A stretch of DNA of 64,000 nt from Streptomyces blattellae. Lineage in GTDB: Bacteria > Actinomycetota > Actinomycetes > Streptomycetales > Streptomycetaceae. The stretch is taken from positions 62,001-126,000 of the forward strand of contig NZ_WJBG01000120.1 in NCBI RefSeq assembly GCF_009709555.1, read 5' to 3'. Position numbers and translations under genes: made by a program. Shown here piece by piece: positions 24,140-33,566 of this stretch. Numbering within the stretch: position 1 is the stretch's first letter; each line of letters opens with the position of its first letter. A model generated the notes under the pieces. The model ran no database searches. It was given only the letters and a program-made list of their open reading frames with translations, and was not told the DNA's origin.

Positions 24140-27100
24140 CACGACCACCGAAACCGAGGCCCAGCCCACGACACAGGCGCCCCCGCAGCCGGGGCGCCGA
24201 CTGCGTCTGCCCGGCCTCGGCCGGTCCGGCGGCGGCAGCAGCCACCTGTTCCGCAACGCCTACGCGCTGATGCTCAACACCGGTATCTCCGCCGTGCTGG
24301 GCCTCGGCTACTGGCTGGTCGCCGCCCGCTACTACTCCGAGTCGGCGGTCGGCCAGGGCTCCGCAGCGATCGCCGCGATGAAGCTCCTCGCGGGCCTGAC
24401 CGCGGTGACCCTGACCGGCGCCCTGGCCCGCTTCATACCGCTCGCCGGACGCGACACCGGGCGGCTCGTCTTCCGTACCTACGCGGGCAGTTCGGTGATC
24501 GTGGCGCTGGCCGGTGGCGTCTTCCTGCTCACGCTGGACGTGTGGGGGCCGTCGTACCGCTTCCTGGACGGGCCGCTGCCCGCGCTGGGGTTCGTGGTGT
24601 CGGTGATCGCCTGGAATCTGCTCACCCTCCAGGACGGAGTGCTGACCGGGCTGCGCAGCGCGCTGTGGGTGCCGGTGGGTAACACGGTGTTCTCCGCGGT
24701 CAAGCTGGTGCTGCTGTTCGCCGTCGCCGCGGCGATCCCGACGGCCGGCGTCTTCGTGTCCTGGGTCGCGGCGATCGCGGTGTCCGTGCTGCCGCTGGGC
24801 TGGCTGGTGTTCCGGCGGCTGGTGCCCCGGCATGTGAAGGCGACCGAGGAGCGGGCCGAGCCGCCCACGCTGAAGGAGATCGGGCGGTTCCTGGCGGGCG
24901 ACTACACCGGTTCGCTGTTCTCGCTCGCGGTGGTCTATCTGGTGCCGGTGATCGTCGCCGCGCAGGTGAGTTCCGCCGACAATGCGTACTTCTACATCGC
25001 CGCCACCATCGGCGGGACGGTCAATCTGCTCGCCATCAACATGGGCGCCTCCCTGACCGTCGAGGGCTCGCACGATCCGGGGCGGCTGGCCGCCAACACC
25101 CGTGCCGCGCTGAAGCGGATGGTCCGGATCATGGTGCCGGTCGCCGTCATCCTGTTCTTCGGCGCCCCCTGGATCCTCGGTGTGTTCGGCGGGGGCTACG
25201 CGGACGCGGCCACGCCGTTGCTGCGCTGGTTCGCGGTCGGCGGGCTGCTGCGGGTCGTCATGGAGACGTACTTCGCGGTGCTGCGCGCGCAGAGCCGTAC
25301 CGCCGGACTCGCCTGGCTGCAGGGCCTGTTGTGCGCGCTGGTGCTCGGGCTGACGCTGGTGCTGCTCCCCCGCATGGGGCTGACCGGGGCGGGCATCGCC
25401 GAGGTCGGCAGCCTCGCGGTGATCGTGGCGATCGCCGCGCCCAGGCTGCTGCGGACCGTCATGACCGCACCGGCCACCGCTCCGCAGGACGCGGCACCGC
25501 CCGACGGGGACCTCGCCGACCTGGGGGCGCGCGAGGCGCCCGGCGGGGCCGGGCTGCGCCGGCACGGGCCCGGCTGGGCACTCGACTCCGACACCCTCGT
25601 GCTCGGCATCCACGTCGACTTCGACCACCTGGAACGCCGTCCCGACGTGCGGCCGGGTCCGGGCACACCGCCCACCGGGACGCCGGTGGTACGGGAGGAA
25701 CACCGGCCGACGTGGGCGCTCAAGCCCAGGCCGCCGGAGGCCCAGTTGCCGGAGGCCCAGTTGCCGGAGGTCAAGTTGCCGGAGGTGCCGCTCAGCACCA
25801 GGGCCGACGTCCCCGACGTCCCGGAAGCCCCCGACCCCCCCGAACCCCGCTCCCCACGCGAACGTCTCCGGCCCACCCCCTCCGGGGTGATCCTCGGCTG
25901 TCTGCTGATCGCCGCCCTGCTGCTGTACTGGGTCCCGGCCGTGCGCCTCGGCGAGGCCGACCTGGACGGCATGGGCGGGCTCGGGCTGATCTCCGTACTG
26001 CCGCTGCCGACACTGGCCGGTGCCGCGCTGCTGGCCGTGGTGTTCGCGTCGCTGCTCTGGCCTCAGCGCGAGCACCGGGCCCTGCTGCTGATCACGCTGC
26101 TCGCGACCGTCGTGTCGCTGCACGCGCTGCCCGCGGTGATCGAGACGGAACCGCGGTTCGCGACGGCCTGGCAGCATCTGGGCTTCCTCGACTACATCGA
26201 CCGGACCGGCACCGCCGTACCCGACCTGGACGCGCGTTGGAGCTGGCCGGGCTTCTTCGCGGCGGCCACCTTCGTGGCGGAGGCCTGTGGGGTCACGGAC
26301 TTCACCGAGGTCATCCGCTGGTGGCCGCTGACCATGCAACTGCTGTACCTGGCGCCGATGTTCCTGCTCACCCGCTCGATGCGGGCGAGCTGGCGTGCCA
26401 AGTGGACCGGCATCTGGGTGTTCGTGCTCAGCGGCTGGGTCGGCCAGGACTACTTCTCACCGCAGGGCTTCACCTATCTGCTGTACCTGGTGTTCGCGGC
26501 GATCCTGCTGGTCTGGTTCCGCGCGCCCCGCGTGATCTGGACGAAGCTGCGGCCCGGCGAGGCCGAGGTCGAGCCGACGGACCGGCGGCAGCGGACCGTG
26601 CTGCTGATGGTCCTGCTCGGCCTGTTCGCGGCGAGCGTGCCCGCGCACCAGCTGACCCCGTTCGTGATGCTGGGCGCGGTGACGGTCCTGGTCCTGATCG
26701 GCAAGTCCGAACTCCGCGGTCTGCCCGTCCTGTTCGGCGTGATGGTGATCACCTGGATCGGCTTCATGGCCGAGCCGTACTGGTCCGGTCACTTCGACGA
26801 GCTGTTCGGCGGGGTCGGCGGCGTCGGCGGCAATGTGTCCTCGTCGGTGTCCGGCCGGATCGAGGGCGGCAGCTCGACGCACCAACTCGTGCTGTACGCG
26901 CGCGTGCTGCTCGCCGGCGGTGTGATGGCCTTCGCCTGCTGGGGCTGGTGGCGGCGGCACGACAACGGATACCGGGAACGCTCGCTGCTGGTCCTGACCT
27001 TCGTGCCGTTCCTGGGCTTCGGCCTGCAGTCGTACGGCGGTGAAATAGCGCTGCGCATCTTCATGTTCGCGCTGCCGGGCGCCGCCCTGCTCACCGGTCT

Positions 27101-27881
27101 CGCCCTCTTCCCGCGCACCGGCGTCACCGCGAAGGAGCGCGACAAGGACCGGGTGAGCCTGGCACCGCTGGCCGCGCTGCTGGCGGGCCTGATCCTCATG
27201 GGCGGCTTCCTGGTGGCCCGCTGGGGCAACGAGCCGTTTGAGCGGGTACGGCCCGGCGAGGTCGCCGGCATGGAGTACGTGTACGCCCATGACGAGCCGA
27301 GCGCCCGGCTGCTGTGGCTGAGCAGCGACACGGTGAACGACGTGACACCGGCGATGCCATGGGGCTCGCGGGACATGGAGCGGGTGGAGTACGTGCCGAC
27401 GCTCGCACCGACCGACCCGGTGCTGGTGTCGGGGCTGGTCAAGGCGCTGGAGGACGCGGGCCCGAACTCGTATCTGATGATCAACCGGAGTCAGGTGGTC
27501 TATCTGCAGTTGGACATGGGCTATTCGGAGACCTGGGACACGAGGCTCATCCAGAACCTGGACAAGCGGCAGGAGTTGACGAAGGCCTACGTCAACGAGG
27601 ACGTGACCGTCTACGCCCTGCGCGAGCAGCCCGCAGGCGAGATCCCCGAGGCCGACCCCGGCCCGATCGGGCCGCAGGTGACCTGGACGCCCTGGTCGGT
27701 CGTCGGAGGTCTCGCCGCACTCGCGCTGATCGTGCTGCTCACGGCGCGTGAGGTGGTCCGGGTCGCGGTGCGGCCGAGTGTGCGGCAGCTGCGGTGGCTG
27801 CAGAGCACGTTCTGGTTCTCGCTGCCGCTGCTGGCGGTGTTGCTGGCTTCGCTGGTGCAGCGGTTCCTGACGGTCAAGTAG
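24132..27881 (+). CDS. Large membrane fusion: Wzx-like flippase joined to a second polytopic glycan-assembly module
   Basis: 1249 residues. Residues about 40-450 form a MATE/Wzx-type flippase with about 12-14 helices: NAYALMLNTGISAVLGLGYW, YYSESAVGQGSAAIAAMKLL, ITGALARF-like and LGVFGGGYADAATPLLRWFA. A hydrophilic linker (450-585) includes LPEAQ/LPEVK repeats near 535-555. Residues 585-1249 form another 10-12 helices (PSGVILGCLLIAALLLYWVP, WVFVLSGWVGQDYFSPQGFT) with a large outside loop (FGGVGGVGGNVSSSVSGRIE) and a soluble region near the end (DEPSARLLWLSSDTVNDVTP), resembling Wzy-polymerase or GT-C glycosyltransferases. It probably flips and extends or modifies a lipid-linked glycan. GTG 24132 starts inside the deacetylase gene. 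Confidence 0.75.
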   Translation: MSDTTTETEAQPTTQAPPQPGRRLRLPGLGRSGGGSSHLFRNAYALMLNTGISAVLGLGYWLVAARYYSESAVGQGSAAIAAMKLLAGLTAVTLTGALARFIPLAGRDTGRLVFRTYAGSSVIVALAGGVFLLTLDVWGPSYRFLDGPLPALGFVVSVIAWNLLTLQDGVLTGLRSALWVPVGNTVFSAVKLVLLFAVAAAIPTAGVFVSWVAAIAVSVLPLGWLVFRRLVPRHVKATEERAEPPTLKEIGRFLAGDYTGSLFSLAVVYLVPVIVAAQVSSADNAYFYIAATIGGTVNLLAINMGASLTVEGSHDPGRLAANTRAALKRMVRIMVPVAVILFFGAPWILGVFGGGYADAATPLLRWFAVGGLLRVVMETYFAVLRAQSRTAGLAWLQGLLCALVLGLTLVLLPRMGLTGAGIAEVGSLAVIVAIAAPRLLRTVMTAPATAPQDAAPPDGDLADLGAREAPGGAGLRRHGPGWALDSDTLVLGIHVDFDHLERRPDVRPGPGTPPTGTPVVREEHRPTWALKPRPPEAQLPEAQLPEVKLPEVPLSTRADVPDVPEAPDPPEPRSPRERLRPTPSGVILGCLLIAALLLYWVPAVRLGEADLDGMGGLGLISVLPLPTLAGAALLAVVFASLLWPQREHRALLLITLLATVVSLHALPAVIETEPRFATAWQHLGFLDYIDRTGTAVPDLDARWSWPGFFAAATFVAEACGVTDFTEVIRWWPLTMQLLYLAPMFLLTRSMRASWRAKWTGIWVFVLSGWVGQDYFSPQGFTYLLYLVFAAILLVWFRAPRVIWTKLRPGEAEVEPTDRRQRTVLLMVLLGLFAASVPAHQLTPFVMLGAVTVLVLIGKSELRGLPVLFGVMVITWIGFMAEPYWSGHFDELFGGVGGVGGNVSSSVSGRIEGGSSTHQLVLYARVLLAGGVMAFACWGWWRRHDNGYRERSLLVLTFVPFLGFGLQSYGGEIALRIFMFALPGAALLTGLALFPRTGVTAKERDKDRVSLAPLAALLAGLILMGGFLVARWGNEPFERVRPGEVAGMEYVYAHDEPSARLLWLSSDTVNDVTPAMPWGSRDMERVEYVPTLAPTDPVLVSGLVKALEDAGPNSYLMINRSQVVYLQLDMGYSETWDTRLIQNLDKRQELTKAYVNEDVTVYALREQPAGEIPEADPGPIGPQVTWTPWSVVGGLAALALIVLLTAREVVRVAVRPSVRQLRWLQSTFWFSLPLLAVLLASLVQRFLTVK

Positions 27882-27921
27882 GTGAAGTGGCTCAGCAGGT
27901 GAAGTGGGTCGGCCAAGTAGC

Positions 27922-27950
27922 TGAAGTGGCTCAGCGCTGGAGCCACTTCA
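27922..27950. terminator. Terminator shared by convergent glycan genes
   Basis: TGAAGTGGCT (27922-27931) pairs with AGCCACTTCA (27941-27950) around a 9-base loop. It overlaps the stop and last codons of the glycoside hydrolase gene on the minus strand and lies 41 bases past the fusion gene's stop. A direct repeat of GTGAAGTGGCTCAGC precedes it. Confidence 0.65.
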
Positions 27951-29352
27951 CCCCGTACGCCTGCATCTCCACCTGCCTGCCGTCGACCGTCGCGCTGATC
28001 CGCCGGTCCTGTGTGTTGACCACGAGGGCGACCTCGTCGGTGGCGAGGACCCGGACCTCGGAGACGTCGGCCTGCACGACGGAGACGTTCGCGTACCGCG
28101 TGCCGGGCGGAAACTCGGCGTTGAACCGCGCGACCAGGTCGTACATGGGCAGCTTCCGGCCGCCCCCGCTCCCGGATGTGGGCGTCCACAGGCACCCGGG
28201 GCATTCGGTGCCCTTCTCCTCCTCCGGGTTCCAGTAGAAGCCGGAGGAGGCGCCGCCCTTGGCCATCGCGATCATCCCGGCGGCCTGGACGGCGCCGCGG
28301 CGGGACTCGGACCAGCCGTGCCGGTCGTCGCCGCCGTCGGCGGGCTCGACGTAGTACTCGGCCCACCACAGCGGCAGTCCGGGCGCCCGCTCGCGCACCC
28401 ATCGTCCGACGGCGGTGAACTTGTCGGTGGCCGCGAACTCGTCGGGCAGCAGCTCGTCGTCCCGGGTGTAGCTGGAGCCGTCGACGACGACGAAGTCGGC
28501 GCCCGCCTTGTGCTCGTTCCAGTAGTCGAAGGCGTCCAGGGTCCGCTGGTCCATCGCGCCCCAGGACCCCTTGAACGTCTCCGACGCGTCCTCCTCACTC
28601 GGATCGAGACTGTCCATGACCAGGTACGGGCCGCCGACCATGATGTCCTTGTCGACCTTCTTCAGCGCCTGATAGACGCGGTTGTAGAGCTCGGTGTAGC
28701 CCTCGTAGTCCCAGCGGGACTCGGCGTCGTTCCAGAAGCCCTTGAACTCGTTCCAGACGATGAAGTGGCGGACGTCCGGATAGCGCCTGGCGACGGTCGC
28801 GGCGAGCGCGGCGTAGTCGTCGAAGTGCTCGGGGTCCGGCGCGGTCTCCAGCGCGGCCTGGCTCCAGTCGGTGTCGTCGGCGCCCGCCTTGCCGCCCTTC
28901 ATCCAGTCGGGAGCGCAGCACAGCGTGACCACCGGGGTGCCGCCGGACTCGCGGACGAAGTCGATACGGCGGTCCATCGCCGCGAAGTCGTAACGGCCCT
29001 TCACCGGCTCGGGATTGTCGGCGCCCCAGCCCATGATGTGCTGAACCTGCGGCAGCCCCCCGCCCCGCGACAGCAGCCCCTCGACGCGGGCGACGGCGGC
29101 GGGGCTGCCCTCGTCGGCGCTGAACTGGGTGTGCGTGAAGCCCCAGCCGACCTCGGGCTCGGGCTGGTCCGGCGCGGGAGCCGGGGTGCCGTGCACCCGG
29201 TCGCCTTCGCGCGCGGTGCCTTCGGTGCTCGCGCCGTTCCCCGGAAGCGTGTTGAGCAGGGTCACGACCAGGGCCAGTGCGGCCGCACCGACACCGAGCA
29301 GCGCGGTGAGCCGCCACCGCCCCGCCCCCGAATTCCACCCATGACGTCCCAT
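27931..29352 (-). CDS. Membrane-anchored glycoside hydrolase (GH39-like, clan A)
   Basis: 473 residues. One N-terminal membrane segment (about 16-36, TALLGVGAAALALVVTLLN) acts as signal or anchor. The TIM-barrel domain has acid/base E202 in VWNEFKGFW and nucleophile E332 in WWAEYYVEP, an arrangement typical of clan A xylosidases, iduronidases and related PslG-like enzymes. Other markers are THTQFSADEGSPAAV, VVTLCCAPDWMKGG and VVVDGSSYTRDDELLP. The end (DEVALVVNTQDRRISATVDG) is a small beta domain. It converges on the surface-glycan operon and may trim that polymer, as PslG does in Pseudomonas; this role is inferred. Confidence 0.82.
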   Translation of the reverse strand: MGRHGWNSGAGRWRLTALLGVGAAALALVVTLLNTLPGNGASTEGTAREGDRVHGTPAPAPDQPEPEVGWGFTHTQFSADEGSPAAVARVEGLLSRGGGLPQVQHIMGWGADNPEPVKGRYDFAAMDRRIDFVRESGGTPVVTLCCAPDWMKGGKAGADDTDWSQAALETAPDPEHFDDYAALAATVARRYPDVRHFIVWNEFKGFWNDAESRWDYEGYTELYNRVYQALKKVDKDIMVGGPYLVMDSLDPSEEDASETFKGSWGAMDQRTLDAFDYWNEHKAGADFVVVDGSSYTRDDELLPDEFAATDKFTAVGRWVRERAPGLPLWWAEYYVEPADGGDDRHGWSESRRGAVQAAGMIAMAKGGASSGFYWNPEEEKGTECPGCLWTPTSGSGGGRKLPMYDLVARFNAEFPPGTRYANVSVVQADVSEVRVLATDEVALVVNTQDRRISATVDGRQVEMQAYGVKWLQR

Positions 29353-29507
29353 CGAGGGCCACAGTATCGGCGGAAAACACCGTTCGGGAGCCTGTTCCTG
29401 TTACTGGACGGACACAACCAACACCGGCGATATGCACCACACCCGACACTCCGGACCCACTGCGGAAACCGGGTGCACTCGGCGCCCTCGTGCCGGATCA
29501 TGGGCCC

Positions 29508-30602
<1,095 letters not shown>

Positions 30603-30610
30603 CCGGGAGC

Positions 30611-30680
30611 TTCGGGATCTACAGCCGCCGGCTTCGGGATCTGCAGCCGTCGTTTCGGGATCTGCAGCCGTGGTTTCGGG
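30611..30680. repeat. 21-22-base tandem repeat between ATPase and DUF72 genes
   Basis: TTCGGGATCT recurs at 30611, 30633 and 30654, each followed by RCAGCCG; a partial fourth starts at 30675. The array lies in the gap between the ATPase stop and the DUF72 start. It contains no coding frame. Confidence 0.8.
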
Positions 30681-30702
30681 CGACCGGTGCTTTGATGGAC
30701 GT

Positions 30703-31509
30703 ATGACCCTGTTCGTCGGAACGTCGGGGTGGCAGTACAAGGACTGGCGGGGCGTCCTCTACCCGGCGGACTGTCCCGTGCGGCTCTGGCTGGAGGAGTA
30801 CGCGGAGCGGTTCGCGACGGTCGAGATCAACAACGCCTTCTACCGGCTGCCGACGCGGGAGAACTTCGAGGCCTGGCGGAAGCGCGTCCCGCCGGACTTC
30901 GTGGTCGGGGTCAAGGCCAGCCGCTACCTCACCCACATCAAGCGGCTGCGGGACCCCGGGGAACCGGTGCACCGCCTGATGACCCACGCGGCCGGCCTCG
31001 GCGACCGCCTGGGCCCGGTCCTCCTCCAACTGCCGCCCACGCTCCGGGCCGACCCCGGCCTCCTGGACGCCTGCCTCGCCTGCTTCCCGCGCGGCACCCG
31101 CGTCGCCGTCGAACCGCGCCACGACTCATGGTGGACCGAGTCGGTCCGCCAGGTCCTCGAATCCCGCGGCGCGGCGTTGTGCTGGGCCGACATCCAGGCC
31201 CGCCCCATGACCCCGCTGTGGCGCACCACCGACTGGGGCTACGTCCGCTTCCACGAAGGCCGGGCCCAACCCTGGCCCCGCTACGGCCGCCAGTCCCTGA
31301 CCACGTGGGTCCACCGCATCACGGACACCTGGACCGACGACCACGACGTCCACGCCTACTTCAACAACGACCCGGGCGGAGCGGCGGTGGAGGACGCGGT
31401 GCTGTTCGCGGGAGTGGCGAGGAAGGCGGGGCTGCGGGTGACGCGGGTGCCGATGGGGGTCCCCCCGCCCGAGCGGATTCGTGGGTGGGGGAGGGTGCCG
31501 ACGCCTTGA
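30703..31509 (+). CDS. DUF72 (YecE-like) protein
   Basis: 268 residues of the DUF72 TIM-barrel family. Markers are FVGTSGWQYKDWRGVLYPAD at the start, EEYAERFATVEINNAFYRLP, FVVGVKASRYLTHIKRL, GPVLLQLPPTLRAD, VAVEPRHDSWW, YVRFHEGR and DVHAYFNNDPGGAAVEDA. The function of the family is not established. The last 19 or so residues (MGVPPPERIRGWGRVPTP) are not family sequence: they are encoded by a palindromic mini-element (31452-31495) that has extended the frame. The normal protein would end near VTRVP. The ATG at 30703 is used. Confidence 0.88.
   Translation: MTLFVGTSGWQYKDWRGVLYPADCPVRLWLEEYAERFATVEINNAFYRLPTRENFEAWRKRVPPDFVVGVKASRYLTHIKRLRDPGEPVHRLMTHAAGLGDRLGPVLLQLPPTLRADPGLLDACLACFPRGTRVAVEPRHDSWWTESVRQVLESRGAALCWADIQARPMTPLWRTTDWGYVRFHEGRAQPWPRYGRQSLTTWVHRITDTWTDDHDVHAYFNNDPGGAAVEDAVLFAGVARKAGLRVTRVPMGVPPPERIRGWGRVPTP
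31452..31495 (+). repeat. Palindromic mini-element at the 3' end of the DUF72 gene
   Basis: GATGGGGGTCCCCCC begins the element and GTGGGGGAGGG ends it, with GCCCGAGCGG between. The same pattern occurs in reverse at 8266-8310. It lies in frame and replaces the natural end of the DUF72 protein. Confidence 0.55.
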
Positions 31510-31590
31510 AGCCCACGCCATGCCCGAGGCCCGCCATGCCGCGACCAGCCGCGACGGCGCGGCAGACAGCCGACCGGCCCGCAACCAGCC

Positions 31591-31959
31591 CTACTCCCCG
31601 TAAGCCGCCCGCAGGGCATCCCGCACCGCAGCGAGCGCCGCATCCTCGTCCAGCCCAAGCCGCCGGGCCCGCTCGACGTAAGCCTGGGCAGCCGAAGCCA
31701 GCTCCCGCTCCGCGGCCGAGCCGGCGGCAGCCACAAACGTCCCGTTCCGCCCCCGCGTCTCGATCACGCCGTCCGCCTCCAGCGCCCGGTACGCCTTGGC
31801 GACCGTGTTCGCTGCCAGTCCGAGCGACTCGGCGAGCCCTCGCACCGTCGGCAGCCGGTACCCCACGGGCAGCGCCCCCGCCCGTGCCTGCTCGGAGATC
31901 TGCGCGCGCACCTGCTCGTACGGCGGGGCACTGTCATCGATATGGATCTTCAAGGTCAC
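31591..31959 (-). CDS. Short GntR-family regulator, YtrA subfamily
   Basis: 122 residues. A winged helix with PPYEQVRAQISEQARAG, GYRLPTVRGLAESLGLAANT, VAKAYRALEADGVIETRGRN is followed by only a short helical tail (ERARRLGLDEDAALAAVRDA). This short build is typical of YtrA-type GntR proteins, which usually govern ABC-transporter genes. No transporter is adjacent; the neighbour is a divergent double-GNAT gene. The GTG at 31959 gives the common start VTLKIHIDD. An ATG at 31977 (MRDNRPVTLK) has a better-spaced AGGA and is a real alternative. Confidence 0.85.
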   Translation of the reverse strand: MTLKIHIDDSAPPYEQVRAQISEQARAGALPVGYRLPTVRGLAESLGLAANTVAKAYRALEADGVIETRGRNGTFVAAAGSAAERELASAAQAYVERARRLGLDEDAALAAVRDALRAAYGE

Positions 31960-32083
31960 GGGCCGATTGTCCCGCATCCGCCGCGTCCTGCCCCTCCGCC
32001 GGAGACGAGCCGCCGGAGCCGCCGGAGCCGCCGGAGGAAAATGAGAGGCATCCCGGCACGTCATACACGTAGCGTGCGGCCAT

Positions 32084-33013
32084 ATGACCGTCATCGTGCG
32101 CGAGCTGCGCCCCGAAGTCCGGGCGGACACCGAGGGCTTCGCCCGCATCCGCCACCGGGCCCTCCCGTACATCCTGTACACCCCGGAGTCCATCGCCTAC
32201 GACGTCACGCACGCCCACCCCGACGCCCACTACCTTCCGCTCCTCGCCGAGGAGGACGGCGAGGTGATCGGCACAGCCAACGTCGGCATGGTCCACGACA
32301 GCCCGGAGCCCGGCCAGGGTTACATCAATCTGTACGTGCACCCGGAGCGGACGCACCGCGGCGTCGGCTCCCTGCTGGTCCGCGCCGCCGACGAGTACCT
32401 GGCCGCGCAGGGCGCGACCAAGGTCTTCGCCTGGGTCCTCGACGAACCCGGCAACCGCGCCTTCGCCGAGCGGCGCGGCTACCGGGCGAGCCGCTCCGCC
32501 CACTTCCTCCGCCTGGATCTGGTGAACGGCTCCCTCCCCCCGCTCCAGGACCTCCCGCCAGGCGTCGAGCTGCGGACGGGCGCCGACTTCGCGGACGACC
32601 CGCGCCCGCTGTTCCTCCTGGACGCGGAGACGATGGCGGACGAACCGAGCGACGTCGACTACGAGTTCACGGACTACGAGGACTGGCTGAACACCACCTG
32701 GCGGCACCCGCAGCTCAGTCGCGAACTCACCTCGGTCGCGCTCGTCGACGGCCGCCCCGCCGCCTTCAGCCTGGCCCGCACGGACGGCGGCTCCCGGTAC
32801 GGCACCGCCATGACCGGCACCGCCCGCGACTTCCGCGGCCGCGGCCTCGCCAAGCTCGCCAAGAACGACTCCCTGCACCGCGCCCGCGCCGCCGGATTCA
32901 CGGAGGCGTTCACGGGCAACGACGCCGGAAACGGTCCGATGCTCGCGATCAACAAGTGGTTCGGATACGAGATCTGCGCCACGGAGGTGCGCCATGTCCG
33001 CGAACTCGGCTGA
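32084..33013 (+). CDS. Tandem GNAT-domain N-acetyltransferase
   Basis: 309 residues with two GNAT folds. The first (about 1-150) has GYINLYVHPERTHRGVGSLL, the acetyl-CoA-binding R/Q-x-x-G-x-G/A loop, then NRAFAERRGYRASRSAHFLR. The second (about 165-309) has a matching loop GTARDFRGRGLAKLAKNDSL, then NGPMLAINKWFGYEICATEV. Duplicated GNATs of this kind include mycothiol synthase and aminoglycoside/peptide acetyltransferases; the substrate is not evident. It overlaps the downstream DUF402 gene by 20 bases. A GAGCCGCCG microsatellite lies in the upstream gap. Confidence 0.87.
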   Translation: MTVIVRELRPEVRADTEGFARIRHRALPYILYTPESIAYDVTHAHPDAHYLPLLAEEDGEVIGTANVGMVHDSPEPGQGYINLYVHPERTHRGVGSLLVRAADEYLAAQGATKVFAWVLDEPGNRAFAERRGYRASRSAHFLRLDLVNGSLPPLQDLPPGVELRTGADFADDPRPLFLLDAETMADEPSDVDYEFTDYEDWLNTTWRHPQLSRELTSVALVDGRPAAFSLARTDGGSRYGTAMTGTARDFRGRGLAKLAKNDSLHRARAAGFTEAFTGNDAGNGPMLAINKWFGYEICATEVRHVRELG

Positions 33014-33494
33014 CCCGAAGACCTCCGTCGATGTCGTCCTCGTCAAAGGCGGCCGTACGAAGATCCGTTACCCGGCCGAGCTGCTCGGCGACGACGGCAC
33101 CAGGATCGCGGTGCGCGCACCCTGGGCAGGCGACGCCACCCGCGACTTCGGCTTCGTACGCTTCGAGTCCGGCGACGTCTTCACCGAGTACTACTGGCGC
33201 GACCGCTGGTACTCGGTGAAGGAGGTCCGCGACGCCCGGTCCACGCTGAAGGGCTGGTACTGCGACATCACCCGGCCCGTCACGCTCTCCGGCACCGAGC
33301 TGGTCGTGGCGGACCTGGACCTCGACCTGTGGCGATCGGCCGACGGGACGGACGTACGGCGTCTGGACGAGGACGAGTTCGCCGAGAGCGGGCTGGAGCG
33401 GACGGACCCGGAGGCTGCGGCGGCGGCCGTGGCCGCACTGGACGAGCTGGAGTCGCTGGCCCGCACGGGCGACTTCGAAGCCCTGCTGACCTGA
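32994..33494 (+). CDS. DUF402 (FomD-like) nucleotide hydrolase
   Basis: 166 residues. The FomD/DUF402 barrel is visible in YYWRDRWYSVKEVRDARSTL, GWYCDITRPVTLSGTELVVA and DLDLDLWRSADGTDVRRLDE, which includes the conserved acidic metal-binding residues. Family members hydrolyse nucleoside di/triphosphates or CMP-linked intermediates. The start overlaps the GNAT gene by 20 bases, so the two are translated together. The C-terminal helix carries an Ala-rich run (EAAAAAVAALDELESLAR). Confidence 0.85.
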   Translation: MSANSADPKTSVDVVLVKGGRTKIRYPAELLGDDGTRIAVRAPWAGDATRDFGFVRFESGDVFTEYYWRDRWYSVKEVRDARSTLKGWYCDITRPVTLSGTELVVADLDLDLWRSADGTDVRRLDEDEFAESGLERTDPEAAAAAVAALDELESLARTGDFEALLT

Positions 33495-33566
33495 ACGTCA
33501 CAGCCGACCGCCGACCGCCGACCGCCTGCCGCCTGCCGCCTGCCACACCCGCCCGCACGCTGAACG

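Noticed and set aside
24069..26339. Very long open frame on the minus strand opposite the flippase fusion gene
   Set aside because: Composition is dominated by Arg, Gly, Gln, His and Asp with no domain, and the plus strand encodes clear membrane helices. It is a by-product of high G/C content. The same applies to similar frames opposite dnaE2, ctaD, DUF4331 and the PAP2 gene.
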